NCBI GenBank assembly: GCA_037013495.1
Contig: CM072812.1
Location: 58,870,938 to 58,934,937 of the forward strand
Reading direction: 5' to 3'
Length of the DNA: 64,000 nt
From: Hippophae tibetana
Lineage: Eukaryota; Streptophyta; Magnoliopsida; Rosales; Elaeagnaceae
A program made the position numbers and the translations under genes. Below, one piece after another: positions 45,001-59,700 of the stretch. Position 1 is the first letter of the stretch. Every line of letters starts with the position of its first letter. Under the pieces are notes generated by a model. The model saw only the letters and a list, made by a program, of their open reading frames with translations, searched no databases and was not told the origin of the DNA.

Positions 45001-47710
45001 AAAATGCAATAAAAGCATCAGTTCTGTTCTCAAAAATTTTGAACCCAAATTCCATTTTTTATGCAACTTACCAATATCTTGAATTTTGTTAACACCATAT
45101 ATTGTTGTTTTCGGCTATTGTTCTTTAGGGTTCTAATTTAATCATCTTAGCCTCGTTCTATGTAATTCAATCGTTAATATTTCTTTGAGTTCCTAGGTTA
45201 TTCACCTATAGGTTACTCATAATTTAGAATGGGAGCTTTGATTGTTGAAAATAGGTTATATGTCTTCATCTATACTTTTTTGAATTTTAGAATTAAAAAA
45301 ATTATTCTTTAATTGTTTTCTACATTCTTGAGTGAAAAATCATTGTAAAAAGCATGAAATTTTATCCTTCATCTCTTGTGTTTTCTTTCAATTTTGTCGT
45401 CGTTGTTTTAATCTTTGGATTTGCTTTTGTAGTTTTTCTTCAAATTCTTCGTATCTTTTTTTTTTATGTGTCCTAATCTATCTTTCTTCAAAAAAAAAAT
45501 AGGAATGCTCCAGAATGTCACAATTTTAAAAAAAGAAGTTATTAATTGGGGTTGCAACTTTAAACTTTTAAAATTTCCAAATCGTGTATCGAAACTACTA
45601 TTGTAATATATCAAATTGAAAGTTGTTTCGATTTCTAAAAATGCAATAAAAGCATCAGTTCTGTTCTCAAAAATTTTGAACCCAAATTCCATTTTTTATG
45701 CAACTTACCAATATCTTGAATTTTGTTAACACCATATTGTGTTGTTTTCGGCTATTGTTCTTTAGAGTTCTAATTTAATCATCTTAGCCTCGTTTTATGT
45801 AATTCAATCGTTACTATTTATTTGAGTTCCTAGGTTATTCACCTATAGGTTACACATAATTTAGAATGGGAGTTTTGGTTGTTGAAAATAGGTTATATGT
45901 CTTCATCTATCCTTTTTTGAATTTTAGAATCAAAAAAATTATTATTTAATTGTTTTCTACTTTCTTGAGTGAAAAATCGTAGTAAAAAGAATGAAATTTA
46001 AGCCTTCATCTCTTGTGTTTTCTATCAGTTTTGTTGTCGTTGGTTTCATCTCTGGATTTCCTTTTATAGTTTTTCTACAAATTCTTCGTATCTTTTCTTT
46101 TTCTTTTTTTTATGTGTCCTAATCTATCTTTCTTCAAAAAAAAAATAGGAATGCTCCAGAATGTCACAATTTTAAAAAAAGAAGTTATTAATTGGGGTTG
46201 CAACTTTAAACTTTTAAAATTTCCAAATCGTGTATCGAAATTACTATTGTAACATGTCAATTGGAAAGTTGTATCCATTTCTAAAAATGCAATAAAAGCA
46301 TCAGTTCTGTTCTCAAAATTTTTGAACCCAAATTCCATTTTTTATGCAACTTACCAATATCTTGAATTTTGTTAACAACATATTGGGTTGTTTTCGGCTA
46401 TTGTTCTTTAGGGTTCTAATTTAATCATCTTAGCCTCGTTTTATGTAATTCAATCGTTACTATTTATTTGAGTTCCTAGGTTATTCACCTATAGGTTACA
46501 CATAATTTAGAATGTGAGCTTTGGTTTTTGAAAATAGGTTATATGTCTTCATCTATCCTTTTTTGAATTTTAGAATTAAAAAAATTATTATTTAATTGTT
46601 TTCTACTTTCTTGAGTGAAAAATCGTAGTAAAAAGAATGAAATTTAAGCCTTCATCTCTTGTGTTTTCTATCAGTTTTGTCGTCGTTGGTTTCATCTCTG
46701 GATTACCTTTTTTAGTTTTTCTACAAATTCTTCGTATCTTTTCTTTTATGTGTCCTAATCTATCTTTCTTCAAAAAAAAAATATGAATTCTCAAGCATGT
46801 CACAATTTAAAAAAAAAAGAAGTTATTAATTGGGGTTGCAACTTTAAACTTTTAAAATTTCCAAATCGTCTATCGAAACTACTATTGTAATATATCAAAT
46901 GGAAAGTTGTTTCGATTTCTAAAAATGCAATAAAAGCATCTGTTCTTTTCTCAAAATTTTTGAACCCAAATTCCATTTTTTATGCAACTTACAATATCTT
47001 AAAGTTTGTTCACAGCATATTGCGTTCTTTTCGGCTCTTGTTCTTTAGTGTTCTAATTTAATCATCTTAGCCTCGTTCTATGTAATTCAATCGTTAGTAT
47101 TTGTTTGAGTTCCTAGGTTATTCACCTATAGGTTACACATAATTTAGAATGGGAGCTTTGGTTGTTGAAAATAGGTTATATGTCTTCATCTATCCTTTTT
47201 TGAATTTTAGAATTAAAAAAATTATTATTTAATTGTTTTCTACTTTCTTGAGTGAAAAATAGTAGTAAAAAGAATGAAATTTAATCCTTCATCTCTTGTG
47301 TTTTCTATCAGTTTTGTTTTCGTTGGTTTCAACTCTGGATTTCCTTTGGTAGTTTTTCTACAAATTCTTCGTATCTTTTCATTTTCTTTATTTTATGTGT
47401 CCTAATCTATCTTTCTTCAAAAGATAAAAAAATAGGAATACTCCAGAATGTCACAATTTTTAAAAAAGAAGTTATTAATTGGGGTTGCAACTTTAAACTT
47501 TTAAAATTTCCAAATCGTCTATCGAAACTACTATTGTAATATATCAAATGGAAAGTTGTTTCGATTTCTAAAAATGCAATAAAAGCATCAGTTCTGTTCT
47601 CAAAATTTTTGAACCCAAATTCCATTTTTTATGCAACTTACCAATATCTGGAATTTTGTTAACACCATATTGTGTTGTTTTCGGCTATTGTTCTTTAGGG
47701 TTCTAATTTA
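42010..47710. repeat. Large duplicated satellite block, copy P2
   Basis: Partner of about 31.4-37.1 kb at +10610 bp. One interval, about 46.4-46.8 kb, departs from its partner: it carries the AATGTGAGCTTTGG variant and a shortened CTTTTCTTTTATG tract. This suggests local gene conversion from another monomer type. Confidence 0.75.
42142..42435. repeat. Truncated satellite monomer, second copy (294 bp)
   Basis: Same length and same deletion junction as 31532-31825, exactly 10610 bp away. Confidence 0.88.
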
Positions 47711-50700
47711 ATCATCTTAGCCTCGTTTTATGTAATTCAATCGTTACTATTTATTTGAGTTCCTAGGTTATTCACCTATAGGTTACACATAATTTAGAAT
47801 GTGAGCTTTGGTTTTTGAAAATAGGTTATATGTCTTCATCTATCCTTTTTTGAATTTTAGAATTAAAAAAATTATTATTTAATTGTTTTCTACTTTGTTG
47901 AGTGAAAAATCATAGTAAAAAGAATGAAATTTAAGCCTTCATCTCTTGTGTTTTCTATCAGTTTTGTTGTCGTTGGTTTCATCTCTGGATTACCTTTTTT
48001 AGTTTTTCTACAAATTCTTCATATCTTTTCTTTTTCTTTATTTTATGTGTCCTAATCTATCTTTCTTCAAAAAACAAATAGGAATGCTCCAGAATGTCAC
48101 AATTTTAAAAAAAGAAGTTATTAATTGGGGTTGCAACTTTAAACTTTTATAATTTCCAAATCGTGTATCGAAACTACTATTGTAATATATCAAATTGAAA
48201 GTTGTTTCGATTTCTAAAAATGCAAGAAAAGCATCAGTTCTGTTCTCAAAATTTTTGAACCCAAATTCCATTTTTTATGCAACTTACCAATATCTTGAAT
48301 TTTGTTAACACCATATATTGTTGTTTTCGGCTATTGTTCTTTAGGGTTCTAATTTAATCATCTTAGCCTCGTTTTATGTAATTCAATCGTTACTATTTCT
48401 TTGAGTTCCTAGGTTATTCACCTATAGGTTACACATAATTTAGAATGGGAGTTTTGGTTGTTGAAAATAGGTTATATGTCTTCATCTATCCTTTTTTGAA
48501 TTTTAGAATTAAAAAAATTATTGTTTAATTGTTTTCTACTTTCTTGAGTGAAAAATCATAGTAAAAAGAATGACATTTAAGCCTTCATCTCTTGTGTTTT
48601 CTATCAGTTTTGTTGTCGTTGGTTTCATCTCTGTATTACCTTTTTTAATTTTTCTACAAATTCTTCGTATCTTTTCTTTTTCTTTATTTTATGTGTCCTA
48701 ATCTATCTTTCTTCAAAAAACAAATAGGAATGCTCCAGAATGTCACAATTTTAAAAAAAGAAGTTATTAATTGGGGTTGCAACTTTAAACTTTTATAATT
48801 TCCAAATCGTGTATCGAAACTACTATTGTAATATATCAAATTGAAAGTTGTTTCGATTTCTAAAAATGCAATAAAAGCATCAGTTCTGTTCTCAAAAGTT
48901 TTGAACCCAAATTCCATTTTTTATGCAACTTACCAATATCTTGAATTTTGTTAACACCATATATTGTTGTTTTCGGCTATTGTTCTTTAGGGTTCTAATT
49001 TAATCATCTTAGCCTCGTTCTATGTAATTCAATCGTTACTATTTCTTTGAGTTCCTAGGTTATTCACCTATAGGTTACACATAATTTAGAATGGGAGCTT
49101 TGGTTTTTGAAAATAGGTTATATGTCTTTATCTATCCTTTTTTGAATTTTAGAATTAAAAAAATTATTATTTAATTGTTTTCTACTTTGTGGAGTGAAAA
49201 ATCATAGTAAAAAGCATGAAATTTTATCCTTCATATCTTGTATTTTCTTTTAGTTTTGTTGTCGTTGGTTTCATCTTTGGATTTCCTTTTGTAGTTTTTC
49301 TACAAATTCTTCGTATATTTTCCTTTTCTTTTTTTTATGTGTCCTAAGCTATCTTTCTTCAAAAAAAAAAAAAATAGGAATGCTCAAGCATGTCACAATT
49401 TAACAAAAAAAAAGTTATTAATTGGGGTTGCAACTTTAACCTTTTAAAATTTTCAAATCATTTATCGAAAATACTATTGTAATATATCAAATGGAAAGTT
49501 GTTTCGATTTCTAAAAATGCAATAAAAGCATCAGTTCTGTTCTCAAAAATTTTGAACCCAAATTCCATTTTTTATGCAACTTACCAATATCTTGAATTTT
49601 GTTAACACCATATTGTGTTGTTTTCGGCTATTGTTCTTTAGGGTTCTAATTTAATCATCTTAGCCTCGTTTTATGTAATTCAATCGTTACTATTTATTTG
49701 AGTTCCTAGGTTATTCACCTATAGGTTACACATAATTTAGAATGGGAGTTTTGGTTGTTGAAAATAGGTTATATGTCTTCATCTATCCTTTTTTGAATTT
49801 TAGAATTAAAAAATTATTATTTAATTGTTTTCTACTTTCTTGAGTGAAAAATCGTAGTAAAAAGAATGAAATTTAAGCCTTCATCTCTTGTGTTTTCTAT
49901 CAGTTTTGTTGTCGTTGGTTTCATCTCTTGATTTCCTTTTGTAGTTTTTCTACAAATTCTTCGTATCTTTTCTTTTTCTTTATTTTATGTGTCCTAATCT
50001 ATCTTTCTTCAAAAAACAAATAGGAATGCTCCAGAATGTCACAATTTAAAAAAAAGAAGTTATTAATTGGGGTTGCAACTTTAAACTTTTATAATTTCCA
50101 AATCGTGTATCGAAACTACTATTGTAATATATCAAATTGAAAGTTGTTTCGATTTCTAAAAATGCAAGAAAAGCATCAGTTCTGTTCTCAAAATTTTTGA
50201 ACCCAAATTCCATTTTTTATGCAACTTACCAATATCTTGAATTTTGTTAACACCATATATTGTTGTTTTCGGCTATTGTTATTTAGGGTTCTAATTTAAT
50301 CATCTTAGCCTCGTTCTATGTAATTCAATCGTTACTATTTCTTTGAGTTCCTAGGTTATTCACCTATAGGTTACACATAATTTAGAATGGGAGTTTTGGT
50401 TGTTGAAAATAGGTTATATGTCATCATCTATCCTTTTTTGAATTTTAGAATTAAAAAAATTATTGTTTAATTGTTTTCTACTTTCTTGAGTGAAAAATCA
50501 TAGTAAAAAGCATGAAATTTTATCCTTCATATCTTGTATTTTCTATTAGTTTTGTTGTCGTTGGTTTCATCTTTTGATTTCCTTTTGTAGTTTTTCTACA
50601 AATTCTTCGTATATTTTCCTTTTCTTTTTTTTATGTGTCCTAATCTATCTTTCTTCAAAAAAAAAAATAGGAATGCTCCAGAATGTCACAATTTAAAAAA

Positions 50701-53700
50701 AAGAAGTTATTAATTGGGGTTGCAACTTTAAACTTTTAAAATTTCCAAATCGTGTATCGAAACTACTATTGTAATATGTCAAATGGAAAGTTGTATCCAT
50801 TTCTAAAAATGCAATAAAAGCATCATTTCTGTTCTCAAAATTTTTGAACCCAAATTCCATTTTTTATGCAACTTACCAATATCTTGAATTTTGTTAACAC
50901 CATATTGTGTTGTTTTCGGCTATTGTTCTTTAGGGTTCTAATTTAATCATCTTAGCCTCGTTCTATGTAATTCAATCGTTACTATTTCTTTGAGTTCCTA
51001 GGTTATTCACCTATAGGTTACACATAATTTAGAATGGGAGTTTTGGTTGTTGAAAATAGGTTATATGTCTTCATCTATCCTTTTTTGAATTTTAGAATTA
51101 AAAAAATTATTATTTAATTGTTTTCTACTTTCTTGAGTGAAAAATCGTAGTAAAAAGAATGAAATTTAAGCCTTCATCTCTTGTGTTTTCTATCAGTTTT
51201 GTTGTCGTTGGTTTCATCTCTTGATTACCTTTTTTAGTTTTTCTACAAATTCTTCGTATCTTTTCTTTTTCTTTTTTTTATTTGTCCTAAGCTATCTTTC
51301 TTCAAAAAGAAAAATAGGAATGCTCAAGCATGTCACAATTTAACAAAAAAAAAGTTATTAATTGGGGTTGCAACTTTAAACTTTTAAAATTTTCAAATCA
51401 TTTATCGAAAATACTATTGTAATATATCAAATGGAAAGTTGTTTCGATTTCTAAAAATGCAATAAAAGCATCAGTTCTGTTCTCAAAACTTTTGAACCCA
51501 AATTCCATTTTTTATGCAACTTACCAATATCTTGAATTTTGTTAACACCATATTGTGTTGTTTTCGGCTATTGTTCTTTAGGGTTCTAATTTAATCATCT
51601 TAGCCTCGTTTTATGTAATTCAATCGTTACTATTTATTTGAGTTCCTAGGTTATTCACCTATAGGTTACACATAATTTAGAATGGGGGTTTTGGTTGTTG
51701 AAAATAGGTTATATGTCTTCATCTATCCTTTTTTGAATTTTAGAATTAAAAAAATTATTATTTAATTGTTTTCTACTTTCTTGAGTGAAAAATCGTAGTA
51801 AAAAGAATGAAATTTAAGCCTTCATCTCTTGTGTTTTCTATCAGTTTTGTTGTCGTTGGTTTCAGCTCTTGATTACCTTTTTTAGTTTTTCTACAAATTC
51901 TTCGTATCTTTTCTTTTTCTTTTTTTTATGTGTCCTAATCTATCTTTCTTCAAAAAAAAAATAGGAATGCTCCAGAATGTCACAATTTAAAAAAAAGAAG
52001 TTATTAATTGGGGTTGCAACTTTAAACTTTTAAAATTTCCAAATCGTGTATCGAAACTACTATTGTAATATGTCAAATGGAAAGTTGTATCCATTTCTAA
52101 AAATGCAATAAAAGCATCAGTTCTGTTCTCAAAATTTTTGAACCCAAATTCCATTTTTTATGCAACTTACCAATATCTTGAATTTTGTTAACACCATATT
52201 GTGTTGTTTTCGGCTATTGTTCTTTAGGGTTCTAATTTAATCATCTTAGCCTCGTTCTATGTAATTCAATCGTTACTATTTCTTTGAGTTCTTAGGTTAT
52301 TCACCTATAGGTTACACATAATTTAGAATGGGAGTTTTGGTTATTGAAAATAGGTTATATGTCTTCATCTATCCTTTTTTGAATTTTAGAATTAAAAAAA
52401 TTATTGTTTAATTGTTTTCTACTTTCTTGAGTGAAAAATCATAGTAAAAAGCATGAAATTTTATCCTTCATATCTTGTATTTTCTATTAGTTTTGTTGTC
52501 GTTGGTTTCATCTTTGGATTTCCTTTTGTAGTTTTTCTACAAATTCTTCGTATATTTTCCTTTTCTTTTTTTTATGTGTCCTAAGCTATCTTTCTTCAAA
52601 AAAAAAATAGGAATGCTCAAGCATGTCACAATTTAACAAAAAAAAAGTTATTAATTGGGGTTGCAACTTTAAACTTTTAAAATTTCCAAATCGTGTATCG
52701 AAACTATTATTGTAATATGTCAAATGGAAAGTTGTATCCATTTCTAAAAATGCAATAAAAGCATCAGTTCTGTTCTCAAAATTTTTGAACCCAAATTCCA
52801 TTTTTTATGCAACTTACCAATATCTTGAATTTTGTTAACACCATATTGTGTTGTTTTCGGCTATTGTTCTTTAGGGTTCTAATTTAATCATCTTAGCCTC
52901 GTTCTATGTAATTCAATCGTTACTATTTCTTTGAGTTCTTAGGTTATTCACCTATAGGTTACACATAATTTAGAATGGGAGTTTTGGTTGTTGAAAATAG
53001 GTTATATGTCTTCATCTATCCTTTTTTGAATTTTAGAATTAAAAAAATTATTGTTTAATTGTTTTCTACTTTCTTGAGTGAAAAATCATAGTAAAAAGCA
53101 TGAAATTTTATCCTTCATATCTTGTATTTTCTATTAGTTTTGTTGTCGTTGGTTTCATCTTTGGATTTCCTTTTGTAGTTTTTCTACAAATTCTTCGTAT
53201 ATTTTCCTTTTCTTTTTTTTATGTGTCCTAAGCTATCTTTCTTCAAAAAAAAAAAATAGGAATGCTCAAGCATGTCACAATTTAACAAAAAAAAAGTTAT
53301 TAATTGGGGTTGCAACTTTAAACTTTTAAAATTTTCAAATCATTTATCGAAAATACTATTGTAATATATCAAATGGAAAGTTGTTTCTATTTCTAAAAAT
53401 GCAATAAAAGCATCAGTTCTGTTCTCAAAAATTTTGAACCCAAATTCCATTTTTTATGCAACTTACCAATATCTTGAATTTTGTTAACACCATATTGTGT
53501 TGTTTTCGGCTATTGTTCTTTAGGGTTCTAATTTAATCATCTTAGCCTCGTTTTATGTAATTCAATCGTTACTATTTATTTGAGTTCCTAGGTTATTCAC
53601 CTATAGGTTACACATAATTTAGAATGGGGGTTTTGGTTGTTGAAAATAGGTTATATGTCTTCATCTATCCTTTTTTGAATTTTAGAATTAAAAAAATTAT

Positions 53701-56700
53701 TATTTAATTGTTTTCTACTTTCTTGAGTGAAAAATCGTAGTAAAAAGAATGAAATTTAAGCCTTCATCTCTTGTGTTTTCTATCAGTTTTGTTGTCGTTG
53801 GTTTCAGCTCTTGATTACCTTTTTTAGTTTTTCTACAAATTCTTCGTATCTTTTCTTTTTCTTTTTTTTATGTGTCCTAATCTATCTTTCTTCAAAAAAA
53901 AAATAGGAATGCTCCAGAATGTCACAATTTAAAAAAAAGAAGTTATTAATTGGGGTTGCAACTTTAAACTTTTAAAATTTCCAAATCGTGTATCGAAACT
54001 ACTATTGTAATATGTCAAATGGAAAGTTGTATCCATTTCTAAAAATGCAATAAAAGCATCAGTTCTGTTCTCAAAATTTTTGAACCCAAATTCCATTTTT
54101 TATGCAACTTACCAATATCTTGAATTTTGATAACACCATATTGTGTTGTTTTCGGCTATTGTTCTTTAGGGTTCTAATTTAATCATCTTAGCCTCGTTTT
54201 ATGTAATTCAATCGTTACTATTTATTTGAGTTTCTAGGTTATTCACCTATAGGTTACACATAATTTAGAATGGGAGCTTTGGTTTTTGAAAATAGGTTAT
54301 ATGTCTTTATCTATCCTTTTTTGAATTTTAGAATTAAAAAAATTATTATTTAATTGTTTTCTACTTTCTTGAGTGAAAAATCGTAGTAAAAAGAATGAAA
54401 TTTAAGCCTTCATCTCTTGTGTTTTCTATCAGTTTTGTTGTCGTTGGTTTCATCTCTTGATTACCTTTTTTAGTTTTTCTACAAATTCTTCGTATCTTTT
54501 CTTTTTCTTTTTTTTATTTGTCCTAAGCTATCTTTCTTCAAAAAAAAAAATAGGAATGCTCAAGCATGTCACAATTTAACAAAAAAAAAGTTATTAATTG
54601 GGGTTGCAACTTTAAAATTTTAAAATTTTCAAATCATTTATCGAAAATACTATTGTAATATATCAAATGGAAAGTTGTTTCGATTTCTAAAAATGCAATA
54701 AAAGCATCAGTTCTGTTCTCAAAAATTTTGAACCCAAATTCCATTTTTTATGCAACTTACCAATATCTTGAATTTTGTTAACACCATATTGTGTTGTTTT
54801 CGGCTATTGTTCTTTAGGGTTCTAATTTAATCATCTTAGCCTCGTTTTATGTAATTCAATCGTTACTATTTATTTGAGTTCCTAGGTTATTCACCTATAG
54901 GTTACACATAATTTAGAATGGGAGTTTTGGTTGTTGAAAATAGGTTATATGTCTTCATCTATCCTTTTTTGAATTTTAGAATTAAAAAAATTATTATTTA
55001 ATTGTTTTCTACTTTCTTGAGTGAAAAATCGTAGTAAAAAGAATGAAATTTAAGCCTTCATCTCTTGTGTTTTCTATCAGTTTTGTTGTCGTTGGTTTCA
55101 TCTCTGGATTACCTTTTTTAGTTTTTCTACAAATTCTTCGTATCTTTTCTTTTTCTTTTTTTTATGTGTCCTAATCTATGTTTATTCAAAAAACAAATAG
55201 GAATGCTCCAGAATGTCACAATTTTAAAAAAAGAAGTTATTAATTGGGGTTGCAACTTTAAACTTTTATAATTTCCAAATCGTGTATCGAAACTACTATT
55301 GTAATATATCAAATTGAAAGTTGTTTCGATTTCAAAAAATGCAGGAAAAGCATTAGTTCTGTTCTCAAAATTTTTGAACCCAAATTCCATTTTTTATGCA
55401 ACTTACCAATATCTTGAATTTTGTTAACACCATATATTGTTGTTTTCGGCTATTGTTCTTTAGGGTTCTAATTTAATCATCTTAGCCTCGTTCTATGTAA
55501 TTCAATCGTTAATATTTCTTTGAGTTCCTAGGTTATTCACCTATAGGTTACACATAATTTAGAATGGGAGTTTTGGTTGTTGAAAATAGGTTATATGTCT
55601 TCATCTATCCTTTTTTGAATTTTAGAATTAAAAAAATTATTGTTTAATTGTTTTCAACTTTCTTGAGTGAAAAATCATAGTAAAAAGAATGAAATTTAAG
55701 CCTTCATCTCTTGTATTTTCTATTAGTTTTGTTGTCGTTGGTTTCATCTTTGGATTACCTTTTTTAGTTTTTCTACAAATTCTTCGTATATTTTCCTTTT
55801 CTTTATTTTATGTGTCCTAATCTATCTTTCTTCAAAAAAAAAAAATAGGAATGCTCCAGAATGTCACAATTTTAAAAAAAGAAGTTATTAATTGGGGTTG
55901 CAACTTTAAACTTTTATAATTTCCAAATCGTGTATCGAAAATACTATTGTAATATATCAAATGGAAAGTTGTTTCGATTTCAAAAAATGCAGGAAAAGCA
56001 TCAGTTCTGTTCTCAAAAATTTTGAACCCAAATTCCATTTTTTATGCAACTTACCAATATCTTGAATTTTGTTAACACCATATATTGTTGTTTTCGGCTA
56101 TTGTTCTTTAGGGTTCTAATTTAATCATCTTAGCCTCGTTCTATGTAATTCAATCGTTACTATTTATTTGAGTTCCTAGGTTATTCACCTATAGGTTACA
56201 CATAATTTAGAATGGGAGTTTTGGTTGTTGAAAATAGGTTATATGTCTTCATCTATCCTTTTTTGAATTTTAGAATTAAAAAAATTATTATTTAATTGTT
56301 TTCTACTTTCTTGAGTGAAAAATCGTAGTAAAAAGAATGAAATTTAAGCCTTCATCTCTTGTGTTTTCTATCAGTTTTGTTGTCGTTGGTTTCATCTCTT
56401 GATTACCTTTTTTAGTTTTTCTACAAATTCTTCGTATCTTTTCTTTTTCTTTTTTTTATGTGTCCTAATCTATCTTTCTTCAAAAAAAAAATAGGAATGC
56501 TCCAGAATGTCACAATTTAAAAAAAAGAAGTTATTAATTGGGGTTGCAACTTTAAACTTTTAAAATTTCCAAATCGTGTATCGAAACTACTATTGTAATA
56601 TGTCAAATGGAAAGTTGTATCCATTTCTAAAAATGCAATAAAAGCATCAGTTCTGTTCTCAAAATTTTTGAACCCAAATTCCATTTTTTATGCAACTTAC

Positions 56701-59700
56701 CAATATCTTGAATTTTGTTAACACCATATTGTGTTGTTTTCGGCTATTGTTCTTTAGGGTTCTAATTTAATCATCTTAGCCTCGTTTTATGTAATTCAAT
56801 CGTTACTATTTATTTGAGTTCCTAGGTTATTCACCTATAGGTTACACATAATTTAGAATGGGAGTTTTGGTTGTTGAAAATAGGTTATATGTCTTCATCT
56901 ATCCTTTTTTGAATTTTAGAATTAAAAAATTATTATTTAATTGTTTTCTACTTTCTTGAGTGAAAAATCGTAGTAAAAAGAATGAAATTTAAGCCTTCAT
57001 CTCTTGTGTTTTCTATCAGTTTTGTTGTCGTTGGTTTCATCTCTTGATTACCTTTTTTAGTTTTTCTACAAATTCTTCGTATCTTTTCTTTTTCTTTTTT
57101 TTATGTGTCCTAATCTATCTTTCTTCAAAAAAAAAATAGGAATGCTCCAGAATGTCACAATTTAAAAAAAAGAAGTTATTAATTGGGGTTGCAACTTTAA
57201 ACTTTTAAAATTTCCAAATCGTGTATCGAAACTACTATTGTAATATGTCAAATGGAAAGTTGTATCCATTTCTAAAAATGCAATAAAAGCATCAGTTCTG
57301 TTCTCAAAATTTTTGAACCCAAATTCCATTTTTTATGCAACTTACCAATATCTTGAATTTTGTTAACACCATATTGTGTTGTTTTCGGCTATTGTTCTTT
57401 AGGGTTCTAATTTAATCATCTTAGCCTCGTTCTATGTAATTCAATCGTTACTATTTCTTTGAGTTCCTAGGTTATTCACCTATAGGTTACACATAATTTA
57501 GAATGGGAGTTTTGGTTGTTGAAAATAGGTTATATGTCATCATCTATCCTTTTTTGAATTTTAGAATTAAAAAAATTATTGTTTAATTGTTTTCTACTTT
57601 CTTGAGTGAAAAATCATAGTAAAAAGCATGAAATTTTATCCTTCATATCTTGTATTTTCTATTAGTTTTGTTGTCGTTGGTTTCATCTTTTGATTTCCTT
57701 TTGTAGTTTTTCTACAAATTCTTCGTATATTTTCCTTTTCTTTTTTTTATGTGTCCTAAGCTATCTTTCTTCAAAAAAAAAAAAAAATAGGAATGCTCAA
57801 GCATGTCACAATTTAACAAAAAAAAAGTTATTAATTGGGGTTGCAACTTTAAACTTTTAAAATTTTCAAATCATTTATCGAAAATACTATTGTAATATAT
57901 CAAATGGAAAGTTGTTTCGATTTCTAAAAATGCAATAAAAGCATCAGTTCTGTTCTCAAAAATTTTGAACCCAAATTCCATTTTTTATGCAACTTACCAA
58001 TATCTTGAATTTTGTTAACACCATATTGTGTTGTTTTCGGCTATTGTTCTTTAGGGTTCTAATTTAATCATCTTAGCCTCGTTTTATGTAATTCAATAGT
58101 TACTATTTATTTGAGTTCCTAGGTTATTCACCTATAGGTTACACATAATTTAGAATGGGAGTTTTGGTTGTTGAAAATAGGTTATATGTCATCATCTATC
58201 CTTTTTTGAATTTTAGAATTAAAAAAATTATTGTTTAATTGTTTTCTACTTTCTTGAGTGAAAAATCATAGTAAAAAGCATGAAATTTTATCCTTCATAT
58301 CTTGTATTTTCTATTAGTTTTGTTGTCGTTGGTTTCATCTTTTGATTTCCTTTTGTAGTTTTTCTACAAATTCTTCGTATATTTTCCTTTTCTTTTTTTT
58401 ATGTGTCCTAATCTATCTTTCTTCAAAAAAAAAATAGGAATGCTCCAGAATGTCACAATTTAAAAAAAAGAAGTTATTAATTGGGGTTGCAACTTTAAAC
58501 TTTTAAAATTTCCAAATCGTGTATCGAAACTACTATTGTAATATGTCAAATGGAAAGTTGTATCCATTTCTAAAAATGCAATAAAAGCATCAGTTCTGTT
58601 CTCAAAATTTTTGAACCCAAATTCCATTTTTTATGCAACTTACCAATATCTTGAATTTTGTTAACACCATATTGTGTTGTTTTCGGCTATTGTTCTTTAG
58701 GGTTCTAATTTAATCATCTTAGCCTCGTTCTATGTAATTCAATCGTTACTATTTCTTTGAGTTCCTAGGTTATCCACCTATAGGTTACACATAATTTAGA
58801 ATGGGAGTTTTGGTTGTTGAAAATAGGTTATATGTCTTCATCTATCCTTTTTTGAATTTTAGAATTAAAAAAATTATTATTTAATTGTTTTCTACTTTCT
58901 TGAGTGAAAAATCGTAGTAAAAAGAATGAAATTTAAGCCTTCATCTCTTGTGTTTTCTATCAGTTTTGTTGTCGTTGGTTTCATCTCTTGATTACCTTTT
59001 TTAGTTTTTCTACAAATTCTTCGTATCTTTTCTTTTTCTTTTTTTTATTTGTCCTAAGCTATCTTTCTTCAAAAAAAAAATAGGAATGCTCAAGCATGTC
59101 ACAATTTAACAAAAAAAAAAGTTATTAATTGGGGTTGCAACTTTAAACTTTTAAAATTTTCAAATCATTTATCGAAAATACTATTGTAATATATCAAATG
59201 GAAAGTTGTTTCGATTTCTAAAAATGCAATAAAAGCATCAGTTCTGTTCTCAAAAATTTTGAACCCAAATTCCATTTTTTATGCAACTTACCAATATCTT
59301 GAATTTTGTTAACACCATATTGTGTTGTTTTCGGCTATTGTTCTTTAGGGTTCTAATTTAATCATCTTAGCCTCGTTTTATGTAATTCAATCGTTACTAT
59401 TTATTTGAGTTCCTAGGTTATTCACCTATAGGTTACACATAATTTAGAATGGGAGTTTTGGTTGTTGAAAATAGGTTATATGTCTTCATCTATCCTTTTT
59501 TGAATTTTAGAATTAAAAAAATTATTATTTAATTGTTTTCTACTTTCTTGAGTGAAAAATCGTAGTAAAAAGAATGAAATTTAAGCCTTCATCTCTTGTG
59601 TTTTCTATCAGTTTTGTTGTTGTTGGTTTCATCTCTTGATTACCTTTTTTAGTTTTTCTACAAATTCATCGTATCTTTTCTTTTTCTTTTTTTTATGTGT

